Counted from the stretch's first letter, positions 9,599 to 21,783 are shown. The stretch: 64,000 nt of DNA from Blattabacterium cuenoti (GCF_014252375.1 NZ_CP059221.1:506001-570000), one strand, 5' to 3'. Program-made: numbers and translations. Notes: generated by a model not told the origin, from the sequence alone.

Positions 9599-10180
9599 TT
9601 ATTTTTTTAAAAATTTTTCTATATATTTTCCAATTATATCAAACTCTATATTAACTACATTTCCTACTTTTAGGAAATGTAAATTTGTATTAATATAAGT
9701 ATATGGTATAATAGATACACTAAATATATATTTTTCAAAACTTACTATAGTTAGACTTATACCATTAACAGTGATAGATCCTTTTTTTATAACATATTTT
9801 AATATATTTTTGCATTTAAAATAAAACAACCAACTCCCATTAAGTTTAACTATTTTAAAAACATTAGCAGTAGTATCTACATGTCCTTTAACTAAATGGC
9901 CATCTATTCTACTATTAATTAATAAACTTCTTTCCAAATTTACCAAATCTTTTCTTTTTAAGAAACGTATATTAGTGCAACATATAGTTTCTTCAGAAAC
10001 TGAAACTAAATAATTATAACTAAAAATATTATATACAGTCAGACATATACCATTATGAGAAATACTTTGCCCCAGTCTAATTTTATTATAAAATGGATTA
10101 TAAAATTCAATAAATAATTTTTTTTTATAGTAATATAATTTATTTACTTTTACTATATGTTCTATAATCCCAGTAAACAT
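9599..10180 (-). CDS. ribE: Riboflavin synthase, alpha subunit
   Basis: The enzyme dismutates two molecules of 6,7-dimethyl-8-ribityllumazine to riboflavin. The protein starts with the family hallmark MFTGIIEHIVKV and consists of two lumazine-binding repeats. The first contains SISHNGICLTVYNI and the second SITVNGISLTIVSF; GHLVKGHVDTTA links them. At 193 residues the length is normal. It stands on the same strand as atpDC (29 bp gap). Together with ribF at 12 kb it shows the cell makes its own flavins. Confidence 0.93.
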   Translation of the reverse strand: MFTGIIEHIVKVNKLYYYKKKLFIEFYNPFYNKIRLGQSISHNGICLTVYNIFSYNYLVSVSEETICCTNIRFLKRKDLVNLERSLLINSRIDGHLVKGHVDTTANVFKIVKLNGSWLFYFKCKNILKYVIKKGSITVNGISLTIVSFEKYIFSVSIIPYTYINTNLHFLKVGNVVNIEFDIIGKYIEKFLKK

Positions 10181-10209
10181 ATTAAGTTTTTAAAGTTAAA
10201 AATAAATCC

Positions 10210-11936
<1,727 letters not shown>

Positions 11937-12018
11937 TTATATACCATTTATAATTTTATTATATAATATAATCATTATTTCTATCTTTATATTTGTATTT
12001 AAAGAAAAATAAAAAATT

Positions 12019-12951
12019 TTGAAAATTTATTCATTTATCGATGAATTTCATTCTTCAATTCCATGTGTTTTAACTATAGGAATTTTTGATGGAGTTCATA
12101 TGGGTCATAAAAAAATAATTCAAAATTTAGTATTTGAATCTGGAAAAAAATATTCTTCAGTTTTAATTACATTTAATCCACATCCTAAAGAAATAATTTC
12201 TTATAATAAGAATAAATTTTATTATCTTAATACTGTAAAAGAAAAAATATTTTTTTTTAAAAAAATTGGAATAGATAATTTGATTATACATCCATTTACT
12301 AAAGAATTTTCAAAATTGAAAATGCAAGATTTTTTTTATACGTTTTTAAGTTCTAAATTTTGTATAAAAAAAATTATCATAGGATATGATTTTCATATAG
12401 GAAACGATAGATATAAATCTTTAAATAGATTAAAAAATTTATCAGAAATTTTTCAATTTAAATTCAATATAATATCTCCTTATAAAATTGATAATAAAAT
12501 TATTAGTTCAACTAAAATAAAAAATTCAATTATTATAGGTAATATAGAATGGGCTAATAAAGCTTTAGGATATTTTTATACATTATCTGGTTATATTATA
12601 AAAGGTAAGGGAATAGGAAAAATTATTAATTTTCCAACATCTAATATAAAGGTTGATTCAAAAAAATTGATACCAAAAAATGGAGTTTATGCAGTAAAAA
12701 TTCGTTATAAAAATAGTTATTATAATGGCATGATGAATATAGGAACTAATCCTACTATTGATGATAGCAATAATAAAATTAAAATAGAAACAAATATATT
12801 TAATTTTTCAAAAAATATTTATGGAGAAAAAATTGATATTTTAATCATAAAAATGATTCGTGAAGAAATTAAATTTTCTTCAATAGAAAAATTGAAAACA
12901 CAAATTATAAAAGATAAAAAAATTATTGTGAAATTTTTATCAAAAATATGA
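12019..12951 (+). CDS. ribF: Bifunctional riboflavin kinase / FAD synthetase
   Basis: RibF phosphorylates riboflavin to FMN and adenylylates FMN to FAD. The N-terminal nucleotidyltransferase domain shows LTIGIFDGVHMGHKKI and FNPHPKEII; the C-terminal flavokinase domain (from about residue 185) has GKGIGKIINFPTSNI with the PTxN motif, then GVYAVKI and MMNIGTNPT. The 310 residues are of normal length. The frame starts at TTG (12019) directly before the conserved first strand; I see no in-frame ATG before the motif. Confidence 0.92.
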   Translation: MKIYSFIDEFHSSIPCVLTIGIFDGVHMGHKKIIQNLVFESGKKYSSVLITFNPHPKEIISYNKNKFYYLNTVKEKIFFFKKIGIDNLIIHPFTKEFSKLKMQDFFYTFLSSKFCIKKIIIGYDFHIGNDRYKSLNRLKNLSEIFQFKFNIISPYKIDNKIISSTKIKNSIIIGNIEWANKALGYFYTLSGYIIKGKGIGKIINFPTSNIKVDSKKLIPKNGVYAVKIRYKNSYYNGMMNIGTNPTIDDSNNKIKIETNIFNFSKNIYGEKIDILIIKMIREEIKFSSIEKLKTQIIKDKKIIVKFLSKI

Positions 12952-12973
12952 ATAATGCTTCAATTTATAAAAA

Positions 12974-15499
12974 ATGAAAAATAGTAAAAAATTTATTTTT
13001 TTATCACAATATAATTTTAATATAAAATTTCTATTAAAAAATTTAAAATTTTTTACTATAAAAGAATTTATGGAATTTTTATCTGGATTAAAAAGTATAA
13101 ATGAAAATGAAACTATTTTATACTTTTTCTCTATTCTAGAAAAGAAAGATATAAATAACTTTAAAACAGAATATATACCATGTATACTAAATAATTTTCA
13201 AAATATAGATATTAACTTAATTAATATAAAAAATTTTTCTCAATATTTTACTTCAGAAGAATCGATAAAAAATTATAATTTATGTAAAGAAAAAATAAAT
13301 AAATATTATTTTAAATTTAAATCTTTTTTATTAAAAAAAAATATAGCTTATAATGCTATGTTATTCAACATAAGCATTAAATATTTAAAAGATATTGATT
13401 TTATATATAAAAAAAAATTAAATGAAATAGTTTTTTTTTGTGATAAAAATTATATTTTTAATACATTGGAAAAAAAGATTGTAGAAGAAATTCTTTTTAA
13501 AAATAAAGTTTATTATAATAATAAATGTCAATTAAGATTTGAATTAAAAGATAAGGTTTTTAATTATAAATATTTTAAAAATTTAAGAATTATAAATGTA
13601 AATAATGAAATAGAACAAATTAAAATAGTAGAAAATATAATAAAAAAATCTTCAAAAAATAAAAAAATATTATTAATATTAGGAAATAACAATTTGTTAA
13701 TTCCTATTATTAACACATTTTTTATAAAAAAAAATAATATTAATATATCATTTGATATAGATTATCCATTTAAAATTATTCCTATTAATTATACTTTTAT
13801 TTCTATATTTAATTTATTATTAAATAAAGATAAACTTAAAAAATTCATTAAAAATGATATAATTAAAGTTTTATCAAATGGATATATTAAAAAATTTTTT
13901 ATAGAAACAAAATTTTTATTAAAAATATTTAATAAAAAAAAATATAATATTGATTATATCTCGTTTAATTCAATAAAGAAATTTTTAGTAAATACTGACA
14001 TTGAAATTATATTTAAAATATATACAAATAAAACTTATTCTATTTTAAAAGGTTTAATAAGTTTCATAAGAAAATTAAAAAATTTTCTTATGAAAAAAAA
14101 TTCTAATAAACATTTTATAGAATTAAAATTTATTTCTAAAATAGAATATTATATGCAAAAGTTAAAAATATTAACAAGGAAAAAAAAATATTTATTCAAT
14201 GGAATAAAAGATATATATAATATATATAATCAATTTATTAATACTGAAAATATTGAATTTAAATTCAATAAATGTTATAAACATTATAATAAATCTTTAT
14301 TTATAACTGAATTTAAAAATTTTTATTTTGATAAATTTGATATTTCGATAATTACATCATTAAATAATGGTATAATTCCTCCTAGACAAAAAAATAATAA
14401 TTTGTTTTATTATGATAATACTAAAACAATATACAATGATAAATATTTTATTTTATTATTTAATAAAATATGTCAAATTTCTAAAAATACATATGCAATA
14501 TATAAAAGTAATCCCGATGAAATCAGTTCTGGAGAAAAAAGTGGTTTTATTAATAATATAATATATAATTATAAAATTAAAACAAAAAAATACAATTTTC
14601 CTTTTGCTTCAAATGAAAATATAAGAAATCCAATTTCAATAATAAAAACAAATCTTATTAATAAACAATTAAATGAAATTTGTATTAATGGAATATCTCC
14701 ATCTTCTATAAATTTATATAATTATAATCCTATATCATTTTATTTAAAAAAAATACTAAAAATAAATAATTTAGAATCGTCATATAAAACTGAAATTGGA
14801 AAAATTATACATTATATATTAAAAAAATTATATTATAATAATATAGCAAGTTTTCTTAATAAAAAAAAAATAAATATAATTAAAAAAATTATTGATGATG
14901 AAATTAATAATTTTTTTATAAAAAAAAATATTTCTTTTTTTGAAGAAAAACCAGAAATAACTAAATTTTTAATAAAAAGTTATATAATAAAATTTGTTGA
15001 ATTAGATGAAAAATTAATTAAAGAAGGAAATAAGATATTTCTAAATAAACTAGAACATAAATTTTCTACATTTTTAAGTATAAAAAAATCAAAAAATATT
15101 ATTATACATGGAATATTAGATCGTGTAGATAAATATAATGGAATTAATAGAATTATTGATTATAAAATAGGAAAATTTCAATTTAAAGAAATAAATGTCT
15201 CAAATAATAATATTCAAAAAATTTTTGAAGATCCTAAATATCATAATATAATGCAATTAATATTTTATATTTATTTATGGTTCAAATATGATATAAAAAA
15301 TCAAAAATCACCAGTTACAGTAGCAATTTTATCTCCTAATAAATATAATATAATATCAAAAATTTTAATAAATTTTTTTGATAAAAAAGAACCATATATA
15401 ATGTATAAAGATTATATAAAAAATTTTCTTCCATTTCTTTCTGAAAGAATAAATAATATTTTAGATATAAAAAAATCAATTATAGAAAAAATTTACTGA
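12974..15499 (+). CDS. AddB-like PD-(D/E)XK nuclease, N-terminally shortened
   Basis: An 841-residue, very Asn/Lys/Ile-rich protein. Bacteroidetes carry a ~900-residue AddB/RexB-like partner of a RecB-type helicase-nuclease, and this matches it: the start MKNSKKFIFLSQYNFN aligns with the region normally some 40 residues in, followed by FTIKEFMEFLSGL. The C-terminal nuclease motifs look intact: TEIGKIIHYILKKLY (His), HGILDRVDKYNG (Asp), RIIDYKIGKF (D-x-K) and MQLIFYIYLW (Q-xxx-Y). A working nuclease therefore seems possible, probably in recombinational repair. Its helicase partner is not in this window. The last 7 bases overlap the end of leuB on the other strand. Confidence 0.7.
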   Translation: MKNSKKFIFLSQYNFNIKFLLKNLKFFTIKEFMEFLSGLKSINENETILYFFSILEKKDINNFKTEYIPCILNNFQNIDINLINIKNFSQYFTSEESIKNYNLCKEKINKYYFKFKSFLLKKNIAYNAMLFNISIKYLKDIDFIYKKKLNEIVFFCDKNYIFNTLEKKIVEEILFKNKVYYNNKCQLRFELKDKVFNYKYFKNLRIINVNNEIEQIKIVENIIKKSSKNKKILLILGNNNLLIPIINTFFIKKNNINISFDIDYPFKIIPINYTFISIFNLLLNKDKLKKFIKNDIIKVLSNGYIKKFFIETKFLLKIFNKKKYNIDYISFNSIKKFLVNTDIEIIFKIYTNKTYSILKGLISFIRKLKNFLMKKNSNKHFIELKFISKIEYYMQKLKILTRKKKYLFNGIKDIYNIYNQFINTENIEFKFNKCYKHYNKSLFITEFKNFYFDKFDISIITSLNNGIIPPRQKNNNLFYYDNTKTIYNDKYFILLFNKICQISKNTYAIYKSNPDEISSGEKSGFINNIIYNYKIKTKKYNFPFASNENIRNPISIIKTNLINKQLNEICINGISPSSINLYNYNPISFYLKKILKINNLESSYKTEIGKIIHYILKKLYYNNIASFLNKKKINIIKKIIDDEINNFFIKKNISFFEEKPEITKFLIKSYIIKFVELDEKLIKEGNKIFLNKLEHKFSTFLSIKKSKNIIIHGILDRVDKYNGINRIIDYKIGKFQFKEINVSNNNIQKIFEDPKYHNIMQLIFYIYLWFKYDIKNQKSPVTVAILSPNKYNIISKILINFFDKKEPYIMYKDYIKNFLPFLSERINNILDIKKSIIEKIY

Positions 15500-16543
15500 T
15501 TAACTATATATTTTGCAATATAATCACCCACATAATCAGTAGTACATGGATTACTTTTATTTATATCTTCTGTTGAAATTCCACATAAAATAGAATTTTT
15601 TACTGCCTTAAATAATAAATTTTTTTCTTTACACATACCAAAATAATCTAACATCATTCCAACTGATAGTATAGCCCCTATTGGATTAGCTATATTTTTT
15701 CCTTTTGCTTCTGGATAAGATCTATGTATTGGTTCAAACATAGATTTATTATCTCCAATAGATGCAGAAGGTAATAAACCTAATGATCCACTTATTAAAC
15801 TAGATTCATCTGATAAAATATCTCCAAACATATTATCTGTTAATATAATATCAAATTTATGAGGATTTTTAATAACTTGAATGGTAGCATTATCAATATA
15901 TAAAAAATCTAATTTAACACTTGGATAAGTTAAACTAATTTCACATACAACTTCACGCCATAATTTAGAAGTTTCTAATACATTTGACTTATCTACTAAT
16001 GTAATTTTTTTTTCTCTTTTTAAAGAATCTTCAAATGCTATTTTTGCAATTCTTTCAATTTCTTTTTTAGAATAATTACAACAATCATAAGCTTCATTTT
16101 TTGACCTACCTTTTTTACCAAAATAAATACTACCTGTTAATTCTCTATAAATTAAAAAATTTGATTTTTTTATATATTCTTTTTTTATAGGAGAATTATC
16201 AATTCCTGAAAAAAAAAATTATAGGACGTATATTACAATATAAATTCATTCTTTTTCTTAATTTTAATAATCCATCTTCAGGACTCATACCAATTGGATA
16301 AAAATTATTTTTATTGTCACCTACACAACCAAATAATACTGAATCTGCTTTTATACAAGCATTTATAGTTTCATTTGAAATAGGATTATTATTTTTTTCT
16401 ATGGAAGCATTTCCTACTAAAAAATTTTTATAATAAAATTTATGTCCATATTTTTTTTCAATAGCATTCAATACTTTTAAAGCTTGTTTCATTATTTCAT
16501 GACCTATTCCATCACCTTCTATAATAGCAATATATTTACTCAT
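15493..16543 (-). pseudogene. leuB: 3-isopropylmalate dehydrogenase, frameshifted at a poly-T tract
   Basis: LeuB oxidises 3-isopropylmalate in leucine synthesis. The frame from the ATG at 16543 gives IEGDGIGHEI and the RKRMNLYCNIRPI block, then meets TGA at 16199-16201. The cause is a run of ten T in the coding strand (A10 at 16209-16218): with one T fewer the reading runs without a stop to 15493. The restored part contains RELTGSIYFGKKGR, TLVDKSNVLETSKLWREV, LTDNMFGDILSDESS and PIHRSYPEAKGKNIANP. The restored protein would be 349 residues, the normal length, with active-site residues intact. It overlaps leuD by 4 nt. Because everything else is intact, slippage rescue or a sequencing error remain possible besides true loss. 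Confidence 0.85.
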
Positions 16544-17121
16544 TTTATATAAAAATATTTTTTTTCAAAATTAATTATATCATCTTTTATAGACAATAAA
16601 AAATCTATGTCATCATATCCATTTAAAAAACAATTTTTTTTATATGGATGAATATAAAAATATTCATTTTCATTTGTTTTTATTATAGATATTATTTGAT
16701 TAAATAAATCAATCTTTATTTTTATTTTATTGTCTAATATTATTAAATCAAATAATCTTTTAAGAAAAAAGTTAGAAACTTCTACAGTTAATAATCCATT
16801 ATTTAAAGCATTATCTTTAAATATATCAGCAAAAGAACTAGATATAACTACTTTAAATCCATAATCTATAATTGCCCATACTGCATGTTCTCTACTTGAT
16901 CCACATCCAAAATTTTTACCAGATAAAAGAATACTTCCACAAAAGTTATTATTATTCAATATAAAATTTCTATAATTTTTACGCCAATCTATGAAAAGAT
17001 ATTTACCATATCCTATATTATCTACTTTTTTTAAGTACCTAGATGGAATAATTTGATCTGTATCTATGTTATCTATTGGAATAGGAATAACTGTACTTGT
17101 TAATATTTTAAACTTATCCAT
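16540..17121 (-). CDS. leuD: 3-isopropylmalate dehydratase, small subunit
   Basis: LeuD is the swivel-domain subunit that with LeuC isomerises 2- to 3-isopropylmalate. The 193-residue protein has [18 protein letters not shown] near the N-terminus and the substrate-binding loop [17 protein letters not shown]. Length and motifs are normal and the frame is uninterrupted, in contrast to its partner leuC and neighbour leuB. Its TGA overlaps the leuB ATG (ATGA), and its ATG lies 17 bp after the leuC stop, showing one operon. Confidence 0.95.
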   Translation of the reverse strand: MDKFKILTSTVIPIPIDNIDTDQIIPSRYLKKVDNIGYGKYLFIDWRKNYRNFILNNNNFCGSILLSGKNFGCGSSREHAVWAIIDYGFKVVISSSFADIFKDNALNNGLLTVEVSNFFLKRLFDLIILDNKIKIKIDLFNQIISIIKTNENEYFYIHPYKKNCFLNGYDDIDFLLSIKDDIINFEKKYFYIK

Positions 17122-17138
17122 AAAAAATTTTGTTATTT

Positions 17139-18526
17139 TTAAGATATTTTTTCTATATCTATTATTTTTCCTTCTATAGCTATAATAGCTGCAATTAAAG
17201 GACTAACCAATAGAGTTCTTGATTTAGGACCTTGTCTTCCTTCAAAATTTCTATTAGAAGTAGAAATACAATATTCATATGGTGGTATTTTATCTTCATT
17301 CATTCCTATACAAGCAGAACATCCAGGTTTACGAAAATCTAATCCAGATTTATTAAATATTATATCTAATCCTTCTTTTTTTGCTTCATTCATTACTTTA
17401 TTTGATCCAGGAACAATCATTACATTAGTATTATTTGCTTTTTTTTTACCTTTTACAATAGATGCTACTAATCTTAGATCTTCTATTCTAGAATTAGTAC
17501 AACTTCCTATAAAAATATAATTAATTTTTTTACCTATTAAAGATTCTCCAGGTAAAAACCCCATATATTTTATAGATTTATTCCAATTTTTTGAACCATT
17601 TTTTGGAATAAAACCTTTTATTTTAATTCCCATTCCTGGATTAGTACCATATGTAATCATAGGTTCTATTTCATCAGCATTGAATACAAATTCTTTGTTA
17701 AATACTTTATTTGAATCTGTTTTTAATGATTTCCAATATTCTAATATTTTTTTATTTTTTTTTATAAATTTTATTCCTAATTTATCTGTTATGTAATCTA
17801 AAGTTATTTTATCTGGAGAGATTAATCCGCCTTTTGCTCCCATTTCTATACTCATGTTACAAATGGTCATTCTTCCTTCCATGCTAATGTTATTAAAAAC
17901 TGATCCTGAATATTCTATAAAATGTCCTCTACCTGAATTTACTCCTAATTTTGAAATAATATATAAAATAATATCTTTTGGAGTTGATCCATTTTTTAAA
18001 TTTCCATTAATAGAAATTCTCATTTGTTTTGGTTTATTTAATAATAAACATTGTGTAGCCATTACCATAGTAATTGACTAGTTCCAATACCAAAAGCAAT
18101 ACTACCAAAAGCTCCATGTGTAGAAGTGTGACTATCTCCACATACAATTGTCATACCAGGTAATGAGTAACATAATTCTGGACCAATAACATGAACAATA
18201 CCATTATTTTTATGTCCTAATTCATATATTTTTTTTATTCCAAATTTTTTGCAATTTTTTGTTAATAAGTTTATTTGTTTTTTAGATAAACAATCTGAAA
18301 TAATTTTTTGATTTTTTGTAGGAACATTATGATCTGCTGTTGCTATAATTTTATTAGGTCTTAATATAGATAAATTTCTTTTTTTTAATTCCAGGAAAGA
18401 TTGCGGACTTGTTACTTCATGTATATAATGCCTATCTATGTAAATAATGTATAAATTATTAGTTAATTTTTTAACTACGTGACAGTCCCAAATTTTATCG
18501 AACAAAGATTTTGATGTTTTTAACAT
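17139..18526 (-). pseudogene. leuC: 3-isopropylmalate dehydratase, large subunit, split by a frameshift
   Basis: LeuC carries the 4Fe-4S cluster of isopropylmalate isomerase. The first part (18062-18526, 154 residues) covers HEVTSPQSFLELKK through GMTIVCGDSHTSTHGAFG to GTSQLLW and stops at TAA. The second (17139-18068, 309 residues) opens at an ATG overlapping that stop by 7 nt and reads MVMATQCLLLNKPKQMRI onward, with FIGSCTNSRIEDL and PGCSACIGMNEDK holding the cluster cysteines. Family proteins read roughly SQVEMVMATQ across the joint, so one base is missing in a five-base stretch, not in a long homopolymer. The combined length (about 460) is normal. The ATG placed over the stop could allow reinitiation and a two-piece protein; decay is the simpler reading. 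Confidence 0.85.
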
Positions 18527-19705
18527 TTATAAATTTAAAGTTTTATTATTTAAACAAGCTTTTTCAATTATTATTCTTAATTCTTTATTATTTATTTCAT
18601 TTTTTTTATCCGCATATTCTATAAAAATAGAGTAAATTTTATCTAAAGAATTTTTACTTAAATTATATCCTAATTTTTTATAACGATAATTTAAAGCTGC
18701 TCTTCCGCTTTTAGATGTAAGAATTATTGATGATTTATTTAAACCAATTTCTATAGGATCAATAATCTCATATGTTTCTTTTTTTTTAATTACACCATCT
18801 TGATGAATACCTGAAGAATGAGAAAATGCATTTAATCCTACTATCGCTTTATGTGGTTGTATTTTAATACCTGTATGATTAGATACTAATTTGCTTATAT
18901 ATGATAAAAATTTAGTATTAATATTAGAAAATAAATTTAAATAATTATTTTTTTTTATAATCATAACTATTTCTTCTAAAGATGTATTTCCAGCTCTTTC
19001 TCCAATTCCATTTATAGTACATTCAACTTGTTGTGCACCATTAATTATACCGTATAGTGAATTAGCTGTAGCTAATCCTAAATCGTTATGACAATGAGTA
19101 GATAATGAAATTTTATCGATTCCTTTTACATTTTCTTTTAAAAATCGTATTTTTTTACCATAATTTTCTGGTAAACAAAACCCTGTTGTATCAGCTATAT
19201 TTATTACAGTAGCACCATATTTTATAACATTTTCGCAAATTTTTGCTAAAAAATCATTTTCTGTTCGTCCAGCATCTTCTGCATAAAATTCAACATCTTC
19301 TACAAACTTTTTTGCATACTTTACTGCATTTATAGCTAGATCCATAATTTTATCTTTATTACTATTAAATTTATAACGTATATGACAATTAGATGTACCT
19401 ATTCCTGTATGAATCCTAGGGTTTTTAGCAAATTTTAAAGAATTTGCTGCAATTTCTATATCTTTTTTTAAAGCTCTTGATAATGCACATATAGTTGTAT
19501 TAGATATAGATTTAGATATTTCTTGTACTGAATTAAAATCTAATGGACTAGATATTGGAAATCCAGCCTCAATTACATCCACACCTAATTCTTCTAATTT
19601 TTTTGCTATTTCTATTTTTCTTTTAATATTTAATTTACATCTTGGAGATTGTTCTCCGTCTCTTAATGATGTATCAAAAATTTTAATCCTTCTTTTTACT
19701 ATCAT
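18527..19705 (-). CDS. leuA: 2-isopropylmalate synthase, short form
   Basis: LeuA condenses acetyl-CoA with 2-oxoisovalerate, the committed step of leucine synthesis. The TIM-barrel motifs are all present: [36 protein letters not shown] with the metal-binding His pair, and [19 protein letters not shown]. At 392 residues it lacks the C-terminal regulatory domain of ~120 residues found in longer IPMS enzymes, so it should not be feedback-inhibited by leucine; short forms are usual in Bacteroidetes. Its TAA is immediately followed by the leuC ATG. It is the first gene of the leuACDB unit and its frame is intact. Confidence 0.94.
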   Translation of the reverse strand: MIVKRRIKIFDTSLRDGEQSPRCKLNIKRKIEIAKKLEELGVDVIEAGFPISSPLDFNSVQEISKSISNTTICALSRALKKDIEIAANSLKFAKNPRIHTGIGTSNCHIRYKFNSNKDKIMDLAINAVKYAKKFVEDVEFYAEDAGRTENDFLAKICENVIKYGATVINIADTTGFCLPENYGKKIRFLKENVKGIDKISLSTHCHNDLGLATANSLYGIINGAQQVECTINGIGERAGNTSLEEIVMIIKKNNYLNLFSNINTKFLSYISKLVSNHTGIKIQPHKAIVGLNAFSHSSGIHQDGVIKKKETYEIIDPIEIGLNKSSIILTSKSGRAALNYRYKKLGYNLSKNSLDKIYSIFIEYADKKNEINNKELRIIIEKACLNNKTLNL

Positions 19706-19774
19706 CCTCCATTAACTCAGTTAAATAATTTTCAAAACTATTTTTTATAAAAATAAAATGAAAACAAATTATTT

Positions 19775-19809
19775 AGATATTTACAATATCTAACTATATA
19801 TAATAGTTA
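19775..19809. promoter_or_regulatory. Two adjacent short palindromes in the leuA upstream spacer
   Basis: The 148 bp between the divergent leuA (left) and the TPR-like gene (right) contain two perfect inverted repeats in tandem: AGATATT-TAC-AATATCT (19775-19791) and TAACTAT-5 nt-ATAGTTA (19791-19809). They lie about 70-105 bp before the leuA start. They could be operators, parts of promoters or chance in AT-rich sequence. No poly-T run marks them as a terminator. Confidence 0.25.
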
Positions 19810-19853
19810 ATTATATATCTATTAATCAATAGAAGTATTACAAATTAATTACA

Positions 19854-21403
19854 ATGCCTAGTAATAAAAAAAATTATTTTGATTATCTTTTTTTTCTTAT
19901 TAAGAATCTTTCTAAATCTGAAAAAAGAAATTTTAGAATATATGTTAATCGTATTAAAAAAAATAAATGTTATAAATATTTAGAATTATTTGAAATAATA
20001 AATAGTATTAATATTTTTTAAAAAAAACTACTATAAGTAAGAAACAATTATCAAATGTAAAATCTAATCTTTATAAACAAATATTGGTAAGTTTAAAAAT
20101 GAATCTTGCTAAAAACAACTTCTATATTAAAATACGTGAATATTTAGATTTTTCTAAAATATTGTATAATAAAGGATTATATAGACAAAGCTTAAAATTT
20201 TTAAAAAAATCTAAAACTATTGCTACATATTATGAATGTAATACAATTTTATTAGAATTAATAGAATTTGAGAAAATGATAGAATCTCAACATATAACTA
20301 GAAGTGGTTGTTCTAGATCTATGGATTTATCTATAAATTCAAATAATTTAATATATAAAATTAAATGTAAAAACGATTTATCTAATTTATCACTAGAGTT
20401 GTATTCATTATATTTAAAAGTAGGATATGTAAGAAATGAAAAAGATAAAATATTTATAGAAACTTATTTTAGAACTAAAATACCAAAATTTAATTTTTAC
20501 CAGTTAGGTTTTTATGAAAAATTATTTTTTTATCAAGCTAATATATGGTATCATTATATACAACAAGATTTTTTAATGTGCTATAAAATTTCATTTAAAT
20601 TAGTAAGATTTTTTCAAAATAAAAATAATATAAAATATAAAAAAATAATTCCAATTAGTTATTTAAAAGGATATCATTATTTACTAGATTCTTTATTTTG
20701 TATGAATTTTTATTCAGAATTCAATTCTGTATTAAAACAATTTGAACAAGAAATATCAAATGGAGATATAATAATAAATGAGAATACTAAAATTTTTATT
20801 TTTATTTATAAATATACTAATCGTATTAATAAACATTATATGGAAGGATCATTTTCTATAGGAATAAAGAAATTAATTCCATCGTTTTTAAAAAAATTTA
20901 AAATAATTTATAAAAAAATGGATCCTCATTATATAATTATTTTTTACTATAAAATTGCTTGTTTATACTTTGGAAGTGGTGATAATAAAAATACTATATT
21001 TTTTTTGTTAAAGATTATTGATAATAAAAGAAATAATTTAAGAAATGATTTACAATGTTTTTCTAGGTTATTATATATAATTGCATTATATGAAAGTGGA
21101 ATAGATGAATATTTAGATCAAAAAATTAAGTCTACTTATAAATTTTTTATTAAAATGGATGATTTATTTTTTGCACAAAAAGATATTATTAATTTTTTTA
21201 AAAATTTAAGAAAATCGTATCCAAGTCAAATAAAAAATCAGTTTAGAAAATTAAAAAATAGATTAGTTAAATATTATGATCATCCTTATGAAAAAAGGAT
21301 ATTTTTATATTTAGATATTATATCATGGTTATCCGCAAAAATAGAAAATAAAACTGTTGAATCAATTGTAAAAGAAAAGTTTATAAAAAATTTAAAAAAA
21401 TAA
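19854..21403 (+). pseudogene. Conserved Bacteroidetes TPR-like protein, frameshifted near the N-terminus
   Basis: Flavobacteria encode a ~500-residue helical-repeat protein of unknown function beginning with a motif like YLxxLIxxLSKSEKRxF. Here ATG 19854 gives KKNYFDYLFFLIKNLSKSEKRNFRIYVNR-type sequence and stops at TAA 20019-20021, just after a T6 run. The next frame is open from 20012 to the stop at 21403, reading KKTTISKKQLSNVKSNLYKQ and later ILYNKGLYRQSLKFLKKSK, which fits the family without a gap. One added T in the T6A8 tract (20014-20027) restores 516 codons. If lost, translation could restart at TTG 20084 (439 residues). The helices are amphipathic and repeat-like; no catalytic motif is visible. 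Confidence 0.7.
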
Positions 21404-21408
21404 ATTAA

Positions 21409-21761
21409 TTATTTTATATAAAGAAATGTTTGAATAATAAGTATCATAAAATATGATAATATAAAATTAACAAAGTTATAGAAATTATCTTTTGATTTAT
21501 GCAGATAATAGAAAAAAAAACAAATACTAAGTGCAAGTTTAAATATCTCTGATAAAATATAAATAATTATAAAAATATTATTTTTTTTTTCTATTTTGAA
21601 ATATAAACATAAAAAAAAAATACACTATTTATAGGAAGTAAAAAAGTATATAATTTTATTATAAAAAATGGATGTTTTTTTAAAAATATTGTATTAAACA
21701 ATATATGAAAAAAAGATATAATAAAAGTTATAATATTATATAATATAATTTTCTTTATCAT
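21409..21761 (-). pseudogene. Small four-helix membrane protein, frameshifted at a T10 tract
   Basis: The 380 bp between the TPR-like gene and tyrS are not empty. From ATG 21761 the minus strand encodes MIKKIILYNIITFIISFFHI and continues to a run of ten T (A10 at 21611-21620 on the plus strand), after which the frame soon meets a stop. One extra T gives an open frame to TAA at 21409: LLPINSVFFFLCLYFKIEKK, YILSEIFKLALSICFFFYYL and MILIIQTFLYIK. The result is 117 residues with about four membrane segments separated by charged loops. It resembles in size and layout the DUF6168-type proteins linked to ATP synthase genes in Flavobacteria, but I cannot confirm this. The stop lies 5 bp from the convergent TPR-like gene. 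Confidence 0.5.
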
Positions 21762-21783
21762 TTTTAATTTTTATATTTTAATC

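Noticed and set aside
9540-9600. Direct repeat of TTATAATAAATTT-like units between acpP and ribE
   Set aside because: Only two imperfect copies in extremely AT-rich sequence; likely chance.
18527-19705. leuA as truncated pseudogene because it lacks the regulatory domain
   Set aside because: Short 2-isopropylmalate synthases of about 390 residues are common in Bacteroidetes and all catalytic motifs are present.
21660-21700. Possible second frameshift of the membrane protein at T5A7
   Set aside because: Counting the bases again showed that this stretch reads in frame; the only lesion is in the T10 run at 21611-21620.
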